Assembly: GCF_002967715.1 (NCBI RefSeq)
Contig: NZ_PUIA01000003.1
Span: forward strand, 57,521-121,520
Length of the DNA stretch: 64,000 nt
Direction of reading: 5' to 3'
DNA from: Blastopirellula marina
Lineage (GTDB): Bacteria > Planctomycetota > Planctomycetia > Pirellulales > Pirellulaceae
The notes under the pieces are model-generated. The model saw only the letters and a list, made by a program, of their open reading frames with translations, was not told the DNA's origin and did no database searches. Position numbers and translations under genes: made by a program. Shown piece after piece: positions 1-8,581 of this stretch (its first letter is position 1; each line of letters begins with the position of its first letter).

Positions 1-77
1 GTCAGCTTGTCGGCCGCTTGGGTACCTTGCCTCTTGGCATTGGTGTTTCTAAGTAATCCCTTCTTGGGCATATAGTT

Positions 78-1469
78 ATGTCGGAATCTAAATCGCGGCG
101 CGAGTTTCTGAGCGATACGTTTTCTGTTCTGGGGTCATTCGCCATCGGCGGTGCCCTCTCGACGTTCGGTCAGCGAACGGCTCTCGGAGAAGCAGCTCGG
201 CAATCGACTCCCCTGATTCCAGTCAAGGACGAAGCAACCGGTCTGCCGCTGTTGAAGCTGCCGGAAGGGTTTCGCTATGTCTCGTACGGTTGGACAGGCG
301 ACGAAATGGCCGATGGCCAGTCGACCCCAGCCGCCCACGATGGCATGGGCGTTGTCGGCAAGAAGGGTAACAAGCTGCTGCTAACGCGGAATCATGAGCT
401 GAGTAACCCTGGTCCCGCGTTCAATTTCAAGCATGGTGCCCCCTTCGATAAAATGGCCACCGGTGGCTGTACTCAGCTTGAGTTCGACATGAAACGCGGC
501 CAATGGCTAACCAGTTACGGAGCCATCTCTGGCACCGTTCGCAACTGTGCCGGTGGCGTGACACCATGGGCCAGTTGGTTGACCTGTGAAGAGACCACCT
601 ACGGTCCTGCGGATGGGAACGAGTTGTCTCACTACGAAAAGGATCATGGCTGGGTCTTTGAAGTGCCCGCTGACGGTACGGCGACGGCAAAACCGATCAA
701 AGAAATGGGACGCTTCGTGCACGAAGCTGTCGCCATCGATCGCAAGACCGGCTACGTCTATCTGACTGAAGATCAAGGAAGCTCCGGTTTCTATCGTTTC
801 CGTCCCACAACCCCTGGCAAATTGGCCGAAGGTGGTGTGCTGGAAATTGCCGAAGTCGTGGGACAACCGGACCTGCGAGGTGGCTTCCCAGATGGTTCGT
901 CGTTCCCTGTGAAGTGGCATCGCATCGCGAACCCAGCTCTGGAAAAGACGAGCCCCGACGCGAAAGTTGACTCGGTCTTCGAGCAGGGTCAAAAACAGGG
1001 TGGCTCGGCATTCTCCCGACTTGAAGGATGCTGGTATGGCAACGACCTGATTTACTTCGATGCCACCGACGGCGGTGCCGCCAAGGCAGGGCAGATCTGG
1101 CAGTTTGATCCCCAGCAGCAAACGGTCACGCTGCTGTACGAATCGCGTAACAAACGCGTGCTGAACATGCCTGACAACCTGTGCGTGAGCCCTCAGGGTG
1201 GTCTGATTCTTTGCGAAGATAATGACTACGAAGGGGAGGATCCGTTGCCACAGCGAATGCTGACGTTGAGTAAAGATGGTCGGCTGAACACCTTTGCCGA
1301 GAACAACGTCGTCCTCAACGGCGAGCACAACGGTCTTCGCGGATCGTTCGTCGATAAGGAATGGGCCGGTTCAACATTCAGCCCAGACGGCAAGTGGCTG
1401 TTCGCCAATATCCAGACGCCTGGTATCACCTTTGCGATTACCGGACCGTGGCAAGACGTGCTGGTCTAA
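78..1469 (+). CDS. Tat-exported PhoX-family (DUF839) phosphatase-like protein
   Basis: The protein has 463 residues. It opens with a twin-arginine signal: SRREFL at residues 6-11, followed by a hydrophobic stretch to about residue 35. The rest matches the PhoX/DUF839 beta-propeller family through RNHE (about residue 100), GTVRNCAGG followed by TPWASWLTCEE (about 150-170), and GRFVHEAVAID followed by YLTEDQG (about 210-235). PhoX enzymes are calcium/iron-dependent periplasmic alkaline phosphatases, so release of phosphate from organic esters outside the cytoplasm is the likely role. The start is set by the Tat signal. The next gene is convergent and overlaps the last four bases. The family assignment is firm; the substrate is inferred. 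Confidence 0.88.
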   Translation: MSESKSRREFLSDTFSVLGSFAIGGALSTFGQRTALGEAARQSTPLIPVKDEATGLPLLKLPEGFRYVSYGWTGDEMADGQSTPAAHDGMGVVGKKGNKLLLTRNHELSNPGPAFNFKHGAPFDKMATGGCTQLEFDMKRGQWLTSYGAISGTVRNCAGGVTPWASWLTCEETTYGPADGNELSHYEKDHGWVFEVPADGTATAKPIKEMGRFVHEAVAIDRKTGYVYLTEDQGSSGFYRFRPTTPGKLAEGGVLEIAEVVGQPDLRGGFPDGSSFPVKWHRIANPALEKTSPDAKVDSVFEQGQKQGGSAFSRLEGCWYGNDLIYFDATDGGAAKAGQIWQFDPQQQTVTLLYESRNKRVLNMPDNLCVSPQGGLILCEDNDYEGEDPLPQRMLTLSKDGRLNTFAENNVVLNGEHNGLRGSFVDKEWAGSTFSPDGKWLFANIQTPGITFAITGPWQDVLV

Positions 1470-2263
1470 CGCGTCCTTGGCAACTCGTAGATTTCCTGGG
1501 CGAGCCGTTCCGCTTGTCGCTTGCGGTAACGCCCAGCGAATTCGAGCCAGGGATGGTCGTCAGCCGGCATGATGCAAAACTCGTGGGGACCTTCGTCCGT
1601 CTGGCAAGCGATCATCACCACGGGGGTCCAGGGTGACTGTAGCTTGATTTGCTGCACGTCGCACGCCAGAAGGGAATTGCGTGGAATGCGATACCGGCGG
1701 TTGTCGCATTCCAGCACCATCACTCCTTCGGTCTTATCTAGCTGAATCAGGCCGATGTCGATAATCTCGGCCTCGTTCGAGCCCAATTGAAACGATGCCA
1801 TCGATTTCGGCTGCGTTGACGTTAAGGTGACGAACTCAGATGGATGCGCGGACAGCGAGATCCAAGGGGCAGGGCGGCTAGCAATTTGTCGGCGCATGAA
1901 CATTTCCCACCAGTAGTCTTGGCGGAACGCGTTGGTGAGTACGTAGATCAACGTGAAAAAGGTGGCCATCGAGCCAATTAGGAGCGCAAGCGACGCATTG
2001 CCTCCCAGGTCGAGCCAGGCTGGCCCGAATGCGGCCATGCCATAGAACAAAATCCCCAGTGTGATCGGGATCACCACGTTGGGTAGCCCTAGTAAGAAAC
2101 GCATCTTAAACGTGCGTACTGTCCGGTGATGCGGTTCGGGTACGTCTTCAATCAACGCCGGGGCCGTCGCCGTCATGGGGTACGCCTGGTCGACTTCGGG
2201 TCGACCGGTCGTGGTAATATCGGCCTGTGGAGAAGCGAACGGGTTGGTCGGTTCGGTCGTCAT
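1466..2263 (-). CDS. Membrane protein with N-terminal NPFASPQA motif (paralogue of its neighbour)
   Basis: The protein has about 265 residues and its function is not recognised. I chose the start at 2263 because it gives MTTEPTNPFASPQAD and produces an ATGA overlap with the stop of the upstream gene; the longer frame only adds out-of-character sequence. Two transmembrane segments lie near residues 55-105. A soluble C-terminal domain follows with the pattern YRIPRNSLLACDV and QTDEGPHEFCI. The same pattern occurs in the upstream gene, so the two are paralogues made from one mRNA. The short NPFxSPQA opening is common on planctomycete membrane proteins. The stop overlaps the convergent PhoX-family gene by four bases. 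Confidence 0.75.
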   Translation of the reverse strand: MTTEPTNPFASPQADITTTGRPEVDQAYPMTATAPALIEDVPEPHHRTVRTFKMRFLLGLPNVVIPITLGILFYGMAAFGPAWLDLGGNASLALLIGSMATFFTLIYVLTNAFRQDYWWEMFMRRQIASRPAPWISLSAHPSEFVTLTSTQPKSMASFQLGSNEAEIIDIGLIQLDKTEGVMVLECDNRRYRIPRNSLLACDVQQIKLQSPWTPVVMIACQTDEGPHEFCIMPADDHPWLEFAGRYRKRQAERLAQEIYELPRTR

Positions 2264-3093
2264 GTCGAAGTTCCCGCTGATTTGGCTTTCGCTTGCTTCA
2301 AAAGCATAATGCGCCCCCAATGCTTTTCGGCAGCCGACTTTCGTTGCCCATTCGATTGCCAGAAGCCGTCGACGTTGCCGATCCGTAAGCAAACCTCCCG
2401 AGGGCCATCGTTTGTCTGAATCACCAGGCACACAACCCAGATCTGCTTATTGGCCTTCGTGAAAAAGTCGACCCCGCACTTGAGCACAGCCTGCGAGGGA
2501 ATCCAGAAACGATGTTCGGCTCCCTCGAGCAAGATGCGCGACTCATAAGGATTGACGTGCAGGATGGCGAATTCCTGCGTCAGTTCCCATTCGGAAAGCT
2601 GCCAACGCTCGCGCGGTACGATCGCCACGAATTGGCAGTTGGGGGAATTCAACGACGGGATTGCGTTTGATTCGCGTCGCCGAATTAACTTCGCCAAGCG
2701 GCGCATGGTAGTGACGTCCGGTTGAAAGTAGTGCCGGGTGATCGTCAGCAGAAACAGAACCGTCGGCAAGACCACAAACAACATGGTCGGGACATGCTGC
2801 ATCGTGAGGTCGGCCAGGGCCTGGGCATCGCCGGAGAGCCACGCGACGAGAAACATTACCCCAATCCAAAGCCCGTACAACCCGACCAGGCACAACAGCA
2901 AATAAGAAAGGACCCAACCCCACGGACGTCCAGGCAACAGCGGTCGACCCAAGGGAGGTTCGATTTCTTCGATTACCGCTAGCTCGGTGGCCTCGAATGG
3001 CCACTCTTCGTCCGCAACGGCAGAAACCACCGTCGGCGGCTCGTCCGGTGTCGCTTGCGGCGATTGAAACGGGTTGATGGAATCTTCAGGCAT
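2260..3093 (-). CDS. Membrane protein with N-terminal NPFQSPQA motif (paralogue of its neighbour)
   Basis: The protein has 277 residues and its function is unknown. It opens MPEDSINPFQSPQA. Two hydrophobic segments follow around residues 60-85 and 100-118, then a soluble domain of about 140 residues. That domain carries FWIPSQAVLKCGV and QTNDGPREVCL, which match YRIPRNSLLACDV and QTDEGPHEFCI in the downstream gene. The two genes overlap by four bases (ATGA), implying coupled translation and perhaps a heteromer. It is divergent from glyQS, with about 180 bases between the starts. Confidence 0.78.
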   Translation of the reverse strand: MPEDSINPFQSPQATPDEPPTVVSAVADEEWPFEATELAVIEEIEPPLGRPLLPGRPWGWVLSYLLLCLVGLYGLWIGVMFLVAWLSGDAQALADLTMQHVPTMLFVVLPTVLFLLTITRHYFQPDVTTMRRLAKLIRRRESNAIPSLNSPNCQFVAIVPRERWQLSEWELTQEFAILHVNPYESRILLEGAEHRFWIPSQAVLKCGVDFFTKANKQIWVVCLVIQTNDGPREVCLRIGNVDGFWQSNGQRKSAAEKHWGRIMLLKQAKAKSAGTST

Positions 3094-3274
3094 GATAGCG
3101 TAAGGGAACCTTTTCCTGCGGTAGTTGTCCGAATTCTAGGGCAAACCATGCAAGCAATCGAGCCAATTGCTTGCTGTCGACCCACGTAGACGCCGCTGGG
3201 ACCCCTGAGGTACACTTAGACGTTTACCTGTTAACGACTTACGCAAACCACTCACTTCAAGCAGAATCGACGCC

Positions 3275-4882
3275 ATGGAAATGGAAAAGCTCGTCTCGTT
3301 GTGCAAACGGCGAGGCTTCATGTTTCAGTCATCCGAAATCTATGGAGGAATCAATGGATTTTGGGACTACGGCCCGCTCGGCGTCGAACTGAAACGAAAC
3401 ATCAAGGATGCCTGGTGGCGCGACATGGTCACCGGTCACGACGACCTGGCCCAACTTCCTGGTGCCCCGGCCGCGTACGAAATGACCGGTCTCGACTGTA
3501 CGATCATCATGCACCCCCAAGTCTGGAAGTGCAGCGGTCACTATGACCTATTCCACGATTACATGGTCGACTGTAAAGAGTCGAAAAAGCGTTATCGCCA
3601 CGATCAGATTCAAGGTCGTTGGGTCGAAGCGAAGGGTAAGAAGATCTTTGCCACCGCTGGTAGCGACTCCGAATCCCCGGAAGCCGACATCGAACGTCAG
3701 GCACTCAAGTTCTTCGGCATGCGATCCAAGAATGCGGATGAACTGAAGTGGGATGGTCCGCTCGTCTCGCTGACGACGGTCGACGACTTCGAGCAGGTCC
3801 TCGGCCCCGATGCCAAGAGCCTCGGCTCGCTCACGCCTCCGCGTGAATTCAATTTGATGTTCAAGACGACGATCGGTGCCTTGGGTGGCGAAGCCGACAC
3901 GGCCTTCCTGCGTCCGGAAACGGCCCAGGGGATCTTCGTGAACTTCAAGAACGTCGTCGATAGCAGCCGCGTGCGTGTTCCCTTTGGTATTGCCCAGGTG
4001 GGTAAGAGCTTCCGCAACGAAATTACTCCGCGTAATTTCACGTTTCGCTCGCGTGAATTCGAGCAAATGGAAATCGAGTTCTTCTGCCATCCAGACTCGT
4101 CGCAAGACTGGTACCGCTACTGGCGCGAACGTCGTTTCCAGTGGTACAAGGACATGGGGCTGGACGCGGGCAAACTGATTCTCCGCGAGCACCACGCTGA
4201 AGAACTGGCCCACTACTCGATCGGTACGGCCGATATCGAATATGCCTTCCCGTTCCTGCCGGAAGGGGAGTATGGCGAGTTGGAAGGGATTGCCCACCGA
4301 GGTGACTTCGACCTGCGAAGCCACATGGAAGGGAAGCTCGATCCAAGCACCAACCCCATGACCGTCGAACTGAACGCCGAAGGGAAGCCGAAGCATCGTG
4401 GTAGCGGCAAGGACTTGTCGTATCGCGATGATATCACCGGCGAACGCTTTGTGCCGCACGTCGTCGAGCCATCGGCTGGTGCCGACCGCGCGACGCTCGC
4501 CTTCTTGTGCGAAGCCTTTACGGAAGACGAAGCTCCGGACGAAAAGGGCAACATGCAGACGCGAACGGTGATGAAGCTACATCCGCGGATTGCTCCGATC
4601 AAAGCGGCCATCTTCCCGCTAGTGAAGAAGGACGGCATGCCGGAGATGGCACAGGACATCTACCGAGCATTGAAAAAAGAATGGAACGTCTTCTACGACG
4701 AAAAGGGTGCCGTCGGGCGTCGCTATCGTCGACAGGACGAAGCCGGTACACCGTTCTGCATCACCGTCGACGGCGAAAGCATGCAGGATCAAACGGTCAC
4801 TATCCGCCATCGCGATTCGCTCGAACAATGGCGTGTCAAAGCGGATGACCTGAGCGGTGAACTGCGAAAGCTGATCAGCTAA
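3275..4882 (+). CDS. glyQS: Glycyl-tRNA synthetase, single-subunit alpha2 type
   Basis: The 535-residue class II synthetase charges tRNA-Gly in the cytoplasm. It has the typical opening (KLVSLCKRRGF, SEIYGGINGFWDYGP), class II motif 2 near residues 245-265 (FRNEITPRN, FRSREFEQME) and motif 3 near residue 398 (EPSAGADRATLAF). The C-terminal anticodon-binding domain runs from about 430 to the end. This is the eukaryote/archaea/Gram-positive-like homodimeric form, not the GlyQ+GlyS tetramer of Escherichia coli. ATG at 3275 and ATG at 3281 are both possible starts and differ by two residues. A hairpin repeat follows the stop. Confidence 0.96.
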   Translation: MEMEKLVSLCKRRGFMFQSSEIYGGINGFWDYGPLGVELKRNIKDAWWRDMVTGHDDLAQLPGAPAAYEMTGLDCTIIMHPQVWKCSGHYDLFHDYMVDCKESKKRYRHDQIQGRWVEAKGKKIFATAGSDSESPEADIERQALKFFGMRSKNADELKWDGPLVSLTTVDDFEQVLGPDAKSLGSLTPPREFNLMFKTTIGALGGEADTAFLRPETAQGIFVNFKNVVDSSRVRVPFGIAQVGKSFRNEITPRNFTFRSREFEQMEIEFFCHPDSSQDWYRYWRERRFQWYKDMGLDAGKLILREHHAEELAHYSIGTADIEYAFPFLPEGEYGELEGIAHRGDFDLRSHMEGKLDPSTNPMTVELNAEGKPKHRGSGKDLSYRDDITGERFVPHVVEPSAGADRATLAFLCEAFTEDEAPDEKGNMQTRTVMKLHPRIAPIKAAIFPLVKKDGMPEMAQDIYRALKKEWNVFYDEKGAVGRRYRRQDEAGTPFCITVDGESMQDQTVTIRHRDSLEQWRVKADDLSGELRKLIS

Positions 4883-4896
4883 GCAAGCCCTACTCA

Positions 4897-4936
4897 TGTC
4901 CCCTCTCCCTTGATGGGAGAGGGCTAGGGTGAGGGT
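4897..4936. repeat. Family A hairpin repeat (GTCCCCTC...GAGGG)
   Basis: The sequence is CCCCTCTCCC, a four-base loop region, GGGAGAGGG, then CTAGGGTGAGGG. It begins 15 bases after the glyQS stop and lies between two convergent genes. It is one of about ten copies in the window. It has no U-tract, so it is not a canonical terminator, but it would fold in RNA from either strand. Confidence 0.75.
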
Positions 4937-4990
4937 TTCATGAACAAGATGAGACGCGAAAGCAGCAGTTCGGTCTGCGTCGCGTCTTGA

Positions 4991-7369
4991 TTAACGCGAT
5001 TCCCCCTTACGCGGCTTGCCCCATAGCTTGTTCCACCAGGTTGGGATTTCTTCTTCTGTAGCAACAGTGGTGTCGACGAACTCGTAGGCCACCATATACG
5101 ACTGCAAGCTCATCAGCAGATGCCGGGCTCGTTCAATCGCGTCTCGTTTGCGCCGGTCGCGATTACGACGCGGGGCGATCGAAATCTGGACCTTGGTATG
5201 CTGTGCGCCATTCTCGCCGACGATAGGGCTGAATCTCAGTTCGATGATCAGTGGTACGGCTCGGTCGGCCACGCGACGCTGCAGCGGCAACGATTCGCCA
5301 TCGACCATGATTTTGATCGCTTCTTCGTTCACGCTCAGCACTTCGGCGCGGTGATCGGCCACAAAGCCTCGGATCTTCTCAGCGGCCAGGTTCAGGGGAA
5401 CCTTCGTCTTCATGGCACGCTTGAGGAGCACTTCTGGTTCGACCGGCGCAAACATGCGAGCGATCCAGCTGCGTCGATCGCCGATGGCAGGCTCTTTCAA
5501 CCCGCTGCCGATTTGAGTGACGATGTTACGCCCCATCTCTTTCGATTGCAGCAAGGCTCGGTCGGCTCGGTTCAAGATCGAATCGGCTGTGTCGCCGCGT
5601 TGAATCTCGGTAACGCCGAAGCTGGCAGACATGTTCTTGCCCCCCAGTGCCGGTTGAGGTGTCGCGGCTACGGCGCTGCGGATCTTTTCCGCCAGCATCG
5701 CGGCTTCTTCGTTATCGCAGCTAGGGCAAAGGATCACGAACTCTTCGCCGCCATAGCGAGCACAGATGTCCGCCGAGCGAGCATGCGACTGCAACTGGTT
5801 CGCGAACGAGATCAACGCTTCGTCCCCGGCCTGATGTCCGTAGGTGTCGTTGATCTTCTTGAAGAAGTCGATATCGCAAATGATCACGCTGCACGATCGA
5901 CCTGCCGTCGCGTGACGCTCGACCATGTCGACCAGGCCACGATCCATTTCGGCTCGATTGACCAGGCCGGTAAGCGGATCGCGGGTCGCTCTGTAATGCA
6001 GCGATTGAATTTGTTCTTCCAGCGACTCAACACCAGAGGTGTCGTGCATTTGAATGGTAGTGCCGAGGCTTTTACCGTCTTCGCCAACCACCGGAACGAT
6101 ATGGGCCGTAACGGTGACGAAGTTTCCGCTGGCGTTGCGGATCGAAAGACGATGCATCCCCTGAGTGCCAGCCGCAATGGCAACGCGAACCGGGTCAGTT
6201 TCGTTGGTGAACTTGCGACCTTGATGATCGGCCAGGCCAAGCAGTTCGGAGGTCCAGCGGTGCCCTTCGACGGCGTCACGCGTCAAACCGGTGAGACGTT
6301 CGGCGGCCTGGTTCCAACCCAGAATCTGTTGGTTGATGTCGATAAAAACGACCGCGTCGTGAATGTGGCGAACGAGGCTTTCCTGGAACGCTGCCAGCGA
6401 TCGTAATTTCGATGGATTGGCACCATACTGGTTCACACGCCAATGTTTGTTGGCATGTTCGGGGGAAAGGACCTTGAGCCAGTTACGCGTCGATTGGCTG
6501 CTGCTTGGCAGCGGATGCGACATCATTTCGCAAAAGTTAGTGACCAGCTCTGGATCGAACTGGGTACCGGCGTAGGAGGTCAGTTCGGCGTAGGCTCGTT
6601 CTTTCGAGCGAGCACGGCGGAAGATCTGGTCGACGGTCATCGAGTCGAACGCATCGACGATAGCCAGCATGCGTGCTTCGATCGGGATGTCTTTTCCCTT
6701 GACGTCGTACTTGCCTTTGGAGCCGTTGAACCAGGCATAGTTGTAGCGAATCAGGTCGACAATCTCTTCGCCGTCGCAGCAAGCCGAAAGAATTTCGAGG
6801 CCAATGTCTTGGCTTCGTTCCATCAATTGCTGTTCTTCAGCGGCCAACTTACCTGGGCAAGCCAGTACGTAGTCTGGTACGCCCATCTTGCCGATGTCGT
6901 GCAGTAGAGCGGCAACTTCCAGTTGGTCGCGCTGATAGGCTTCCAGGTCCAGGGTAGCGGCCCACTGCGAACAAAGCTTGGCCACACGCAGCGAGTGAGA
7001 AGCCGTTGGAAAGTGTTTTGCCTGCAGTGAATAGAATAGCCCGGATGCGATTCCCAAACTGACTTGAATGAGTTGATTGTCAGCTTCGCCAAATTCTTCG
7101 TCGACGGTCTCTTGTAGCGGCTCATCGGCCCAAGCAATCAGGTTCGAAATAGCGTGAATCGGGTCGTCCGAAGCGCCAAGTACTTTGTCTGCAGATTCGA
7201 ATGAACCTGAGTTGGTAGGAGGTTCCATGGCCATTAGGTGCAGCTGCCCATCGCTTACCGCGCTTGTGTGTTGTTGGAAGGTTAGCGCTGAAAGGTACGT
7301 CGAAATCGGTAGAGCAGCAAATTCCCCCCAACCAAGAAGCAAAGAATCTTTTAAAACAATAGCTTCCAT
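4991..7369 (-). CDS. Degenerate HD-GYP - PAS - GGDEF signalling protein
   Basis: The 792-residue cytoplasmic protein is predicted to act on cyclic di-GMP. An HD-GYP-like domain spans about 105-285, with HDIGKMGVPD at 157-166. A PAS domain spans about 325-445. A GGDEF domain spans about 460-620, with DPLTGLVNR at 464-472, DIDFFKKIND at 499-508 and GGEEF at 540-544. An RSAD inhibitory site lies exactly five residues before GGEEF. The C-terminal ~170 residues are an unassigned, possibly PilZ-like domain. The cyclase half looks intact and feedback-inhibited. The HD-GYP half lacks the HHE and GYP signatures (RYNYAWFNGSKGKY at 208-221), so phosphodiesterase activity is doubtful. I saw no Shine-Dalgarno site at this start; an internal ATG near residue 46 or 48 is possible. 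Confidence 0.88.
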   Translation of the reverse strand: MEAIVLKDSLLLGWGEFAALPISTYLSALTFQQHTSAVSDGQLHLMAMEPPTNSGSFESADKVLGASDDPIHAISNLIAWADEPLQETVDEEFGEADNQLIQVSLGIASGLFYSLQAKHFPTASHSLRVAKLCSQWAATLDLEAYQRDQLEVAALLHDIGKMGVPDYVLACPGKLAAEEQQLMERSQDIGLEILSACCDGEEIVDLIRYNYAWFNGSKGKYDVKGKDIPIEARMLAIVDAFDSMTVDQIFRRARSKERAYAELTSYAGTQFDPELVTNFCEMMSHPLPSSSQSTRNWLKVLSPEHANKHWRVNQYGANPSKLRSLAAFQESLVRHIHDAVVFIDINQQILGWNQAAERLTGLTRDAVEGHRWTSELLGLADHQGRKFTNETDPVRVAIAAGTQGMHRLSIRNASGNFVTVTAHIVPVVGEDGKSLGTTIQMHDTSGVESLEEQIQSLHYRATRDPLTGLVNRAEMDRGLVDMVERHATAGRSCSVIICDIDFFKKINDTYGHQAGDEALISFANQLQSHARSADICARYGGEEFVILCPSCDNEEAAMLAEKIRSAVAATPQPALGGKNMSASFGVTEIQRGDTADSILNRADRALLQSKEMGRNIVTQIGSGLKEPAIGDRRSWIARMFAPVEPEVLLKRAMKTKVPLNLAAEKIRGFVADHRAEVLSVNEEAIKIMVDGESLPLQRRVADRAVPLIIELRFSPIVGENGAQHTKVQISIAPRRNRDRRKRDAIERARHLLMSLQSYMVAYEFVDTTVATEEEIPTWWNKLWGKPRKGESR

Positions 7370-7500
7370 TCGTATTATCTGATGCCGGAAGGGGGAAGCA
7401 TCTCGTTGCCGGTAGCCGGTAATTGCGATAAGTTGAGTTTTGACGGTTATCCAGTTTTACCAATTGTTGGGATTGTTTCTCAGGAAAGTTGTCGACAGAT

Positions 7501-8361
7501 ATGCGACTGATCAGCTACCTAAGTGATACCGGCCCGCGCACCGCCGTGGCCCGTGGCGATGGCTATGTCGACTTGCATCAGGCCGACCCACTGTTACCAA
7601 CCCAAATGAAGCATTTGCTTCCGATGCTATCGATGCATCACGATGCAATTCTGGAAGCCGCGGAAGAAGGGCGACTGATCGATCCTGCCAGGCTGCGACT
7701 GCTTCCCCCGGTGGTCGAACCGCAAAAGATCCTGTGCATTGGTTTGAATTACGCCGACCATGCTGCCGAAACCGGAGCGACCGTGGGTGACGAACCCGTG
7801 GTCTTCAATAAATTCCCCACGTGCCTGCGTGCCGATGGGCAGCCGATCGAACTTCCTGCGGTCAGCAAGGAGGTCGACTACGAAGCCGAACTGGTCGTCG
7901 TGATGGGGCGTGCCGGTAAGAATATTTCCCGTGAAGATGCTATGAGCCACGTGGCCGGCTATGCCGTCGGTCATGATGTATCCGCTCGTGATTGGCAAAA
8001 AGGGAAGCCTGGCAAGCAGTGGCTGCTTGGCAAGTCGTTCGATAGCTTCGCTCCCCTGGGGCCGGAACTGGTTACCGCGGACGAGATCGAAGATCCGCAC
8101 AATCTTCGGATTCAGTGCCGGCTCAACGGCGAAACAATGCAAGACTCGTCCACCAGCCAGTTGATTTTCCGCATCGACTTTTTGATCTCTTACCTTTCCC
8201 AGGTCTGTACCCTGATGCCTGGTGACTTGATTTACACCGGCACACCCCCTGGCGTCGGCATGGCGAGGAACCCACCGGTCTTCTTAAAAGCAGGCGACCA
8301 GGTCGAAGTCGAGATCGAAAAGCTTGGCGTCCTGACCAATCCGGTGATCGACGGTAAATAA
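7501..8361 (+). CDS. Fumarylacetoacetate hydrolase family protein
   Basis: The protein has 286 residues from ATG 7501. That start gives MRLISYLSD, normal for the family, and sits about 13 bases after AGGAAAG. A TTG at 7489 would add four residues but lies on top of that site. The FAH fold is shown by KILCIGLNYADHAAE, the metal-binding EAE in VDYEAELVVV (about 125-133), the metal-binding Asp in GHDVSARDWQ (about 157), GKSFDSFAPLGP, and TGTPPGVGMA near the C-terminus. Relatives are Mg/Mn-dependent C-C hydrolases, isomerases or oxaloacetate decarboxylases in the breakdown of aromatics and sugar acids. The substrate cannot be read from the sequence. Confidence 0.9.
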   Translation: MRLISYLSDTGPRTAVARGDGYVDLHQADPLLPTQMKHLLPMLSMHHDAILEAAEEGRLIDPARLRLLPPVVEPQKILCIGLNYADHAAETGATVGDEPVVFNKFPTCLRADGQPIELPAVSKEVDYEAELVVVMGRAGKNISREDAMSHVAGYAVGHDVSARDWQKGKPGKQWLLGKSFDSFAPLGPELVTADEIEDPHNLRIQCRLNGETMQDSSTSQLIFRIDFLISYLSQVCTLMPGDLIYTGTPPGVGMARNPPVFLKAGDQVEVEIEKLGVLTNPVIDGK

Positions 8362-8374
8362 GTTCGACATGCCA

Positions 8375-8415
8375 GCAAGGCTACCTCGAAGAAGGTTGCC
8401 CACCGCTAGCCTTGC
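8375..8415. terminator. Inverted repeat GCAAGGCTA...TAGCCTTGC after the FAH-family gene
   Basis: A nine-base perfect inverted repeat with a 23-base loop starts 13 bases after the stop. There is no T-run, so it may be an mRNA 3' stabiliser, a Rho-associated end, or another dispersed repeat rather than an intrinsic terminator. Confidence 0.4.
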
Positions 8416-8581
8416 CAGCATATTTGCCTGACTTTACGCGTTTTACGCGATGCGATAAGCGACTCTTGTTTGCTGGCTAAATAGTGGCCAGCAATCATTC
8501 AGGACGCTTCGTTCGATTGCCGAAATGACATGTGTAGGATGATTAAATGCCACAGGGACGTGGTCATTTGTTTCACCAGGG

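Noticed and set aside
1..77. Possible promoter before the PhoX-family gene
   Set aside because: Too little sequence is present to judge a promoter or operator.
4897..4936. Intrinsic terminator reading of family A hairpins
   Set aside because: No T-run follows the stem. The copies are better described as repeats, although they may end transcripts with Rho.
5120..6406. 428-residue plus-strand ORF inside the GGDEF gene
   Set aside because: It is the shadow of the PAS-GGDEF gene on the minus strand.
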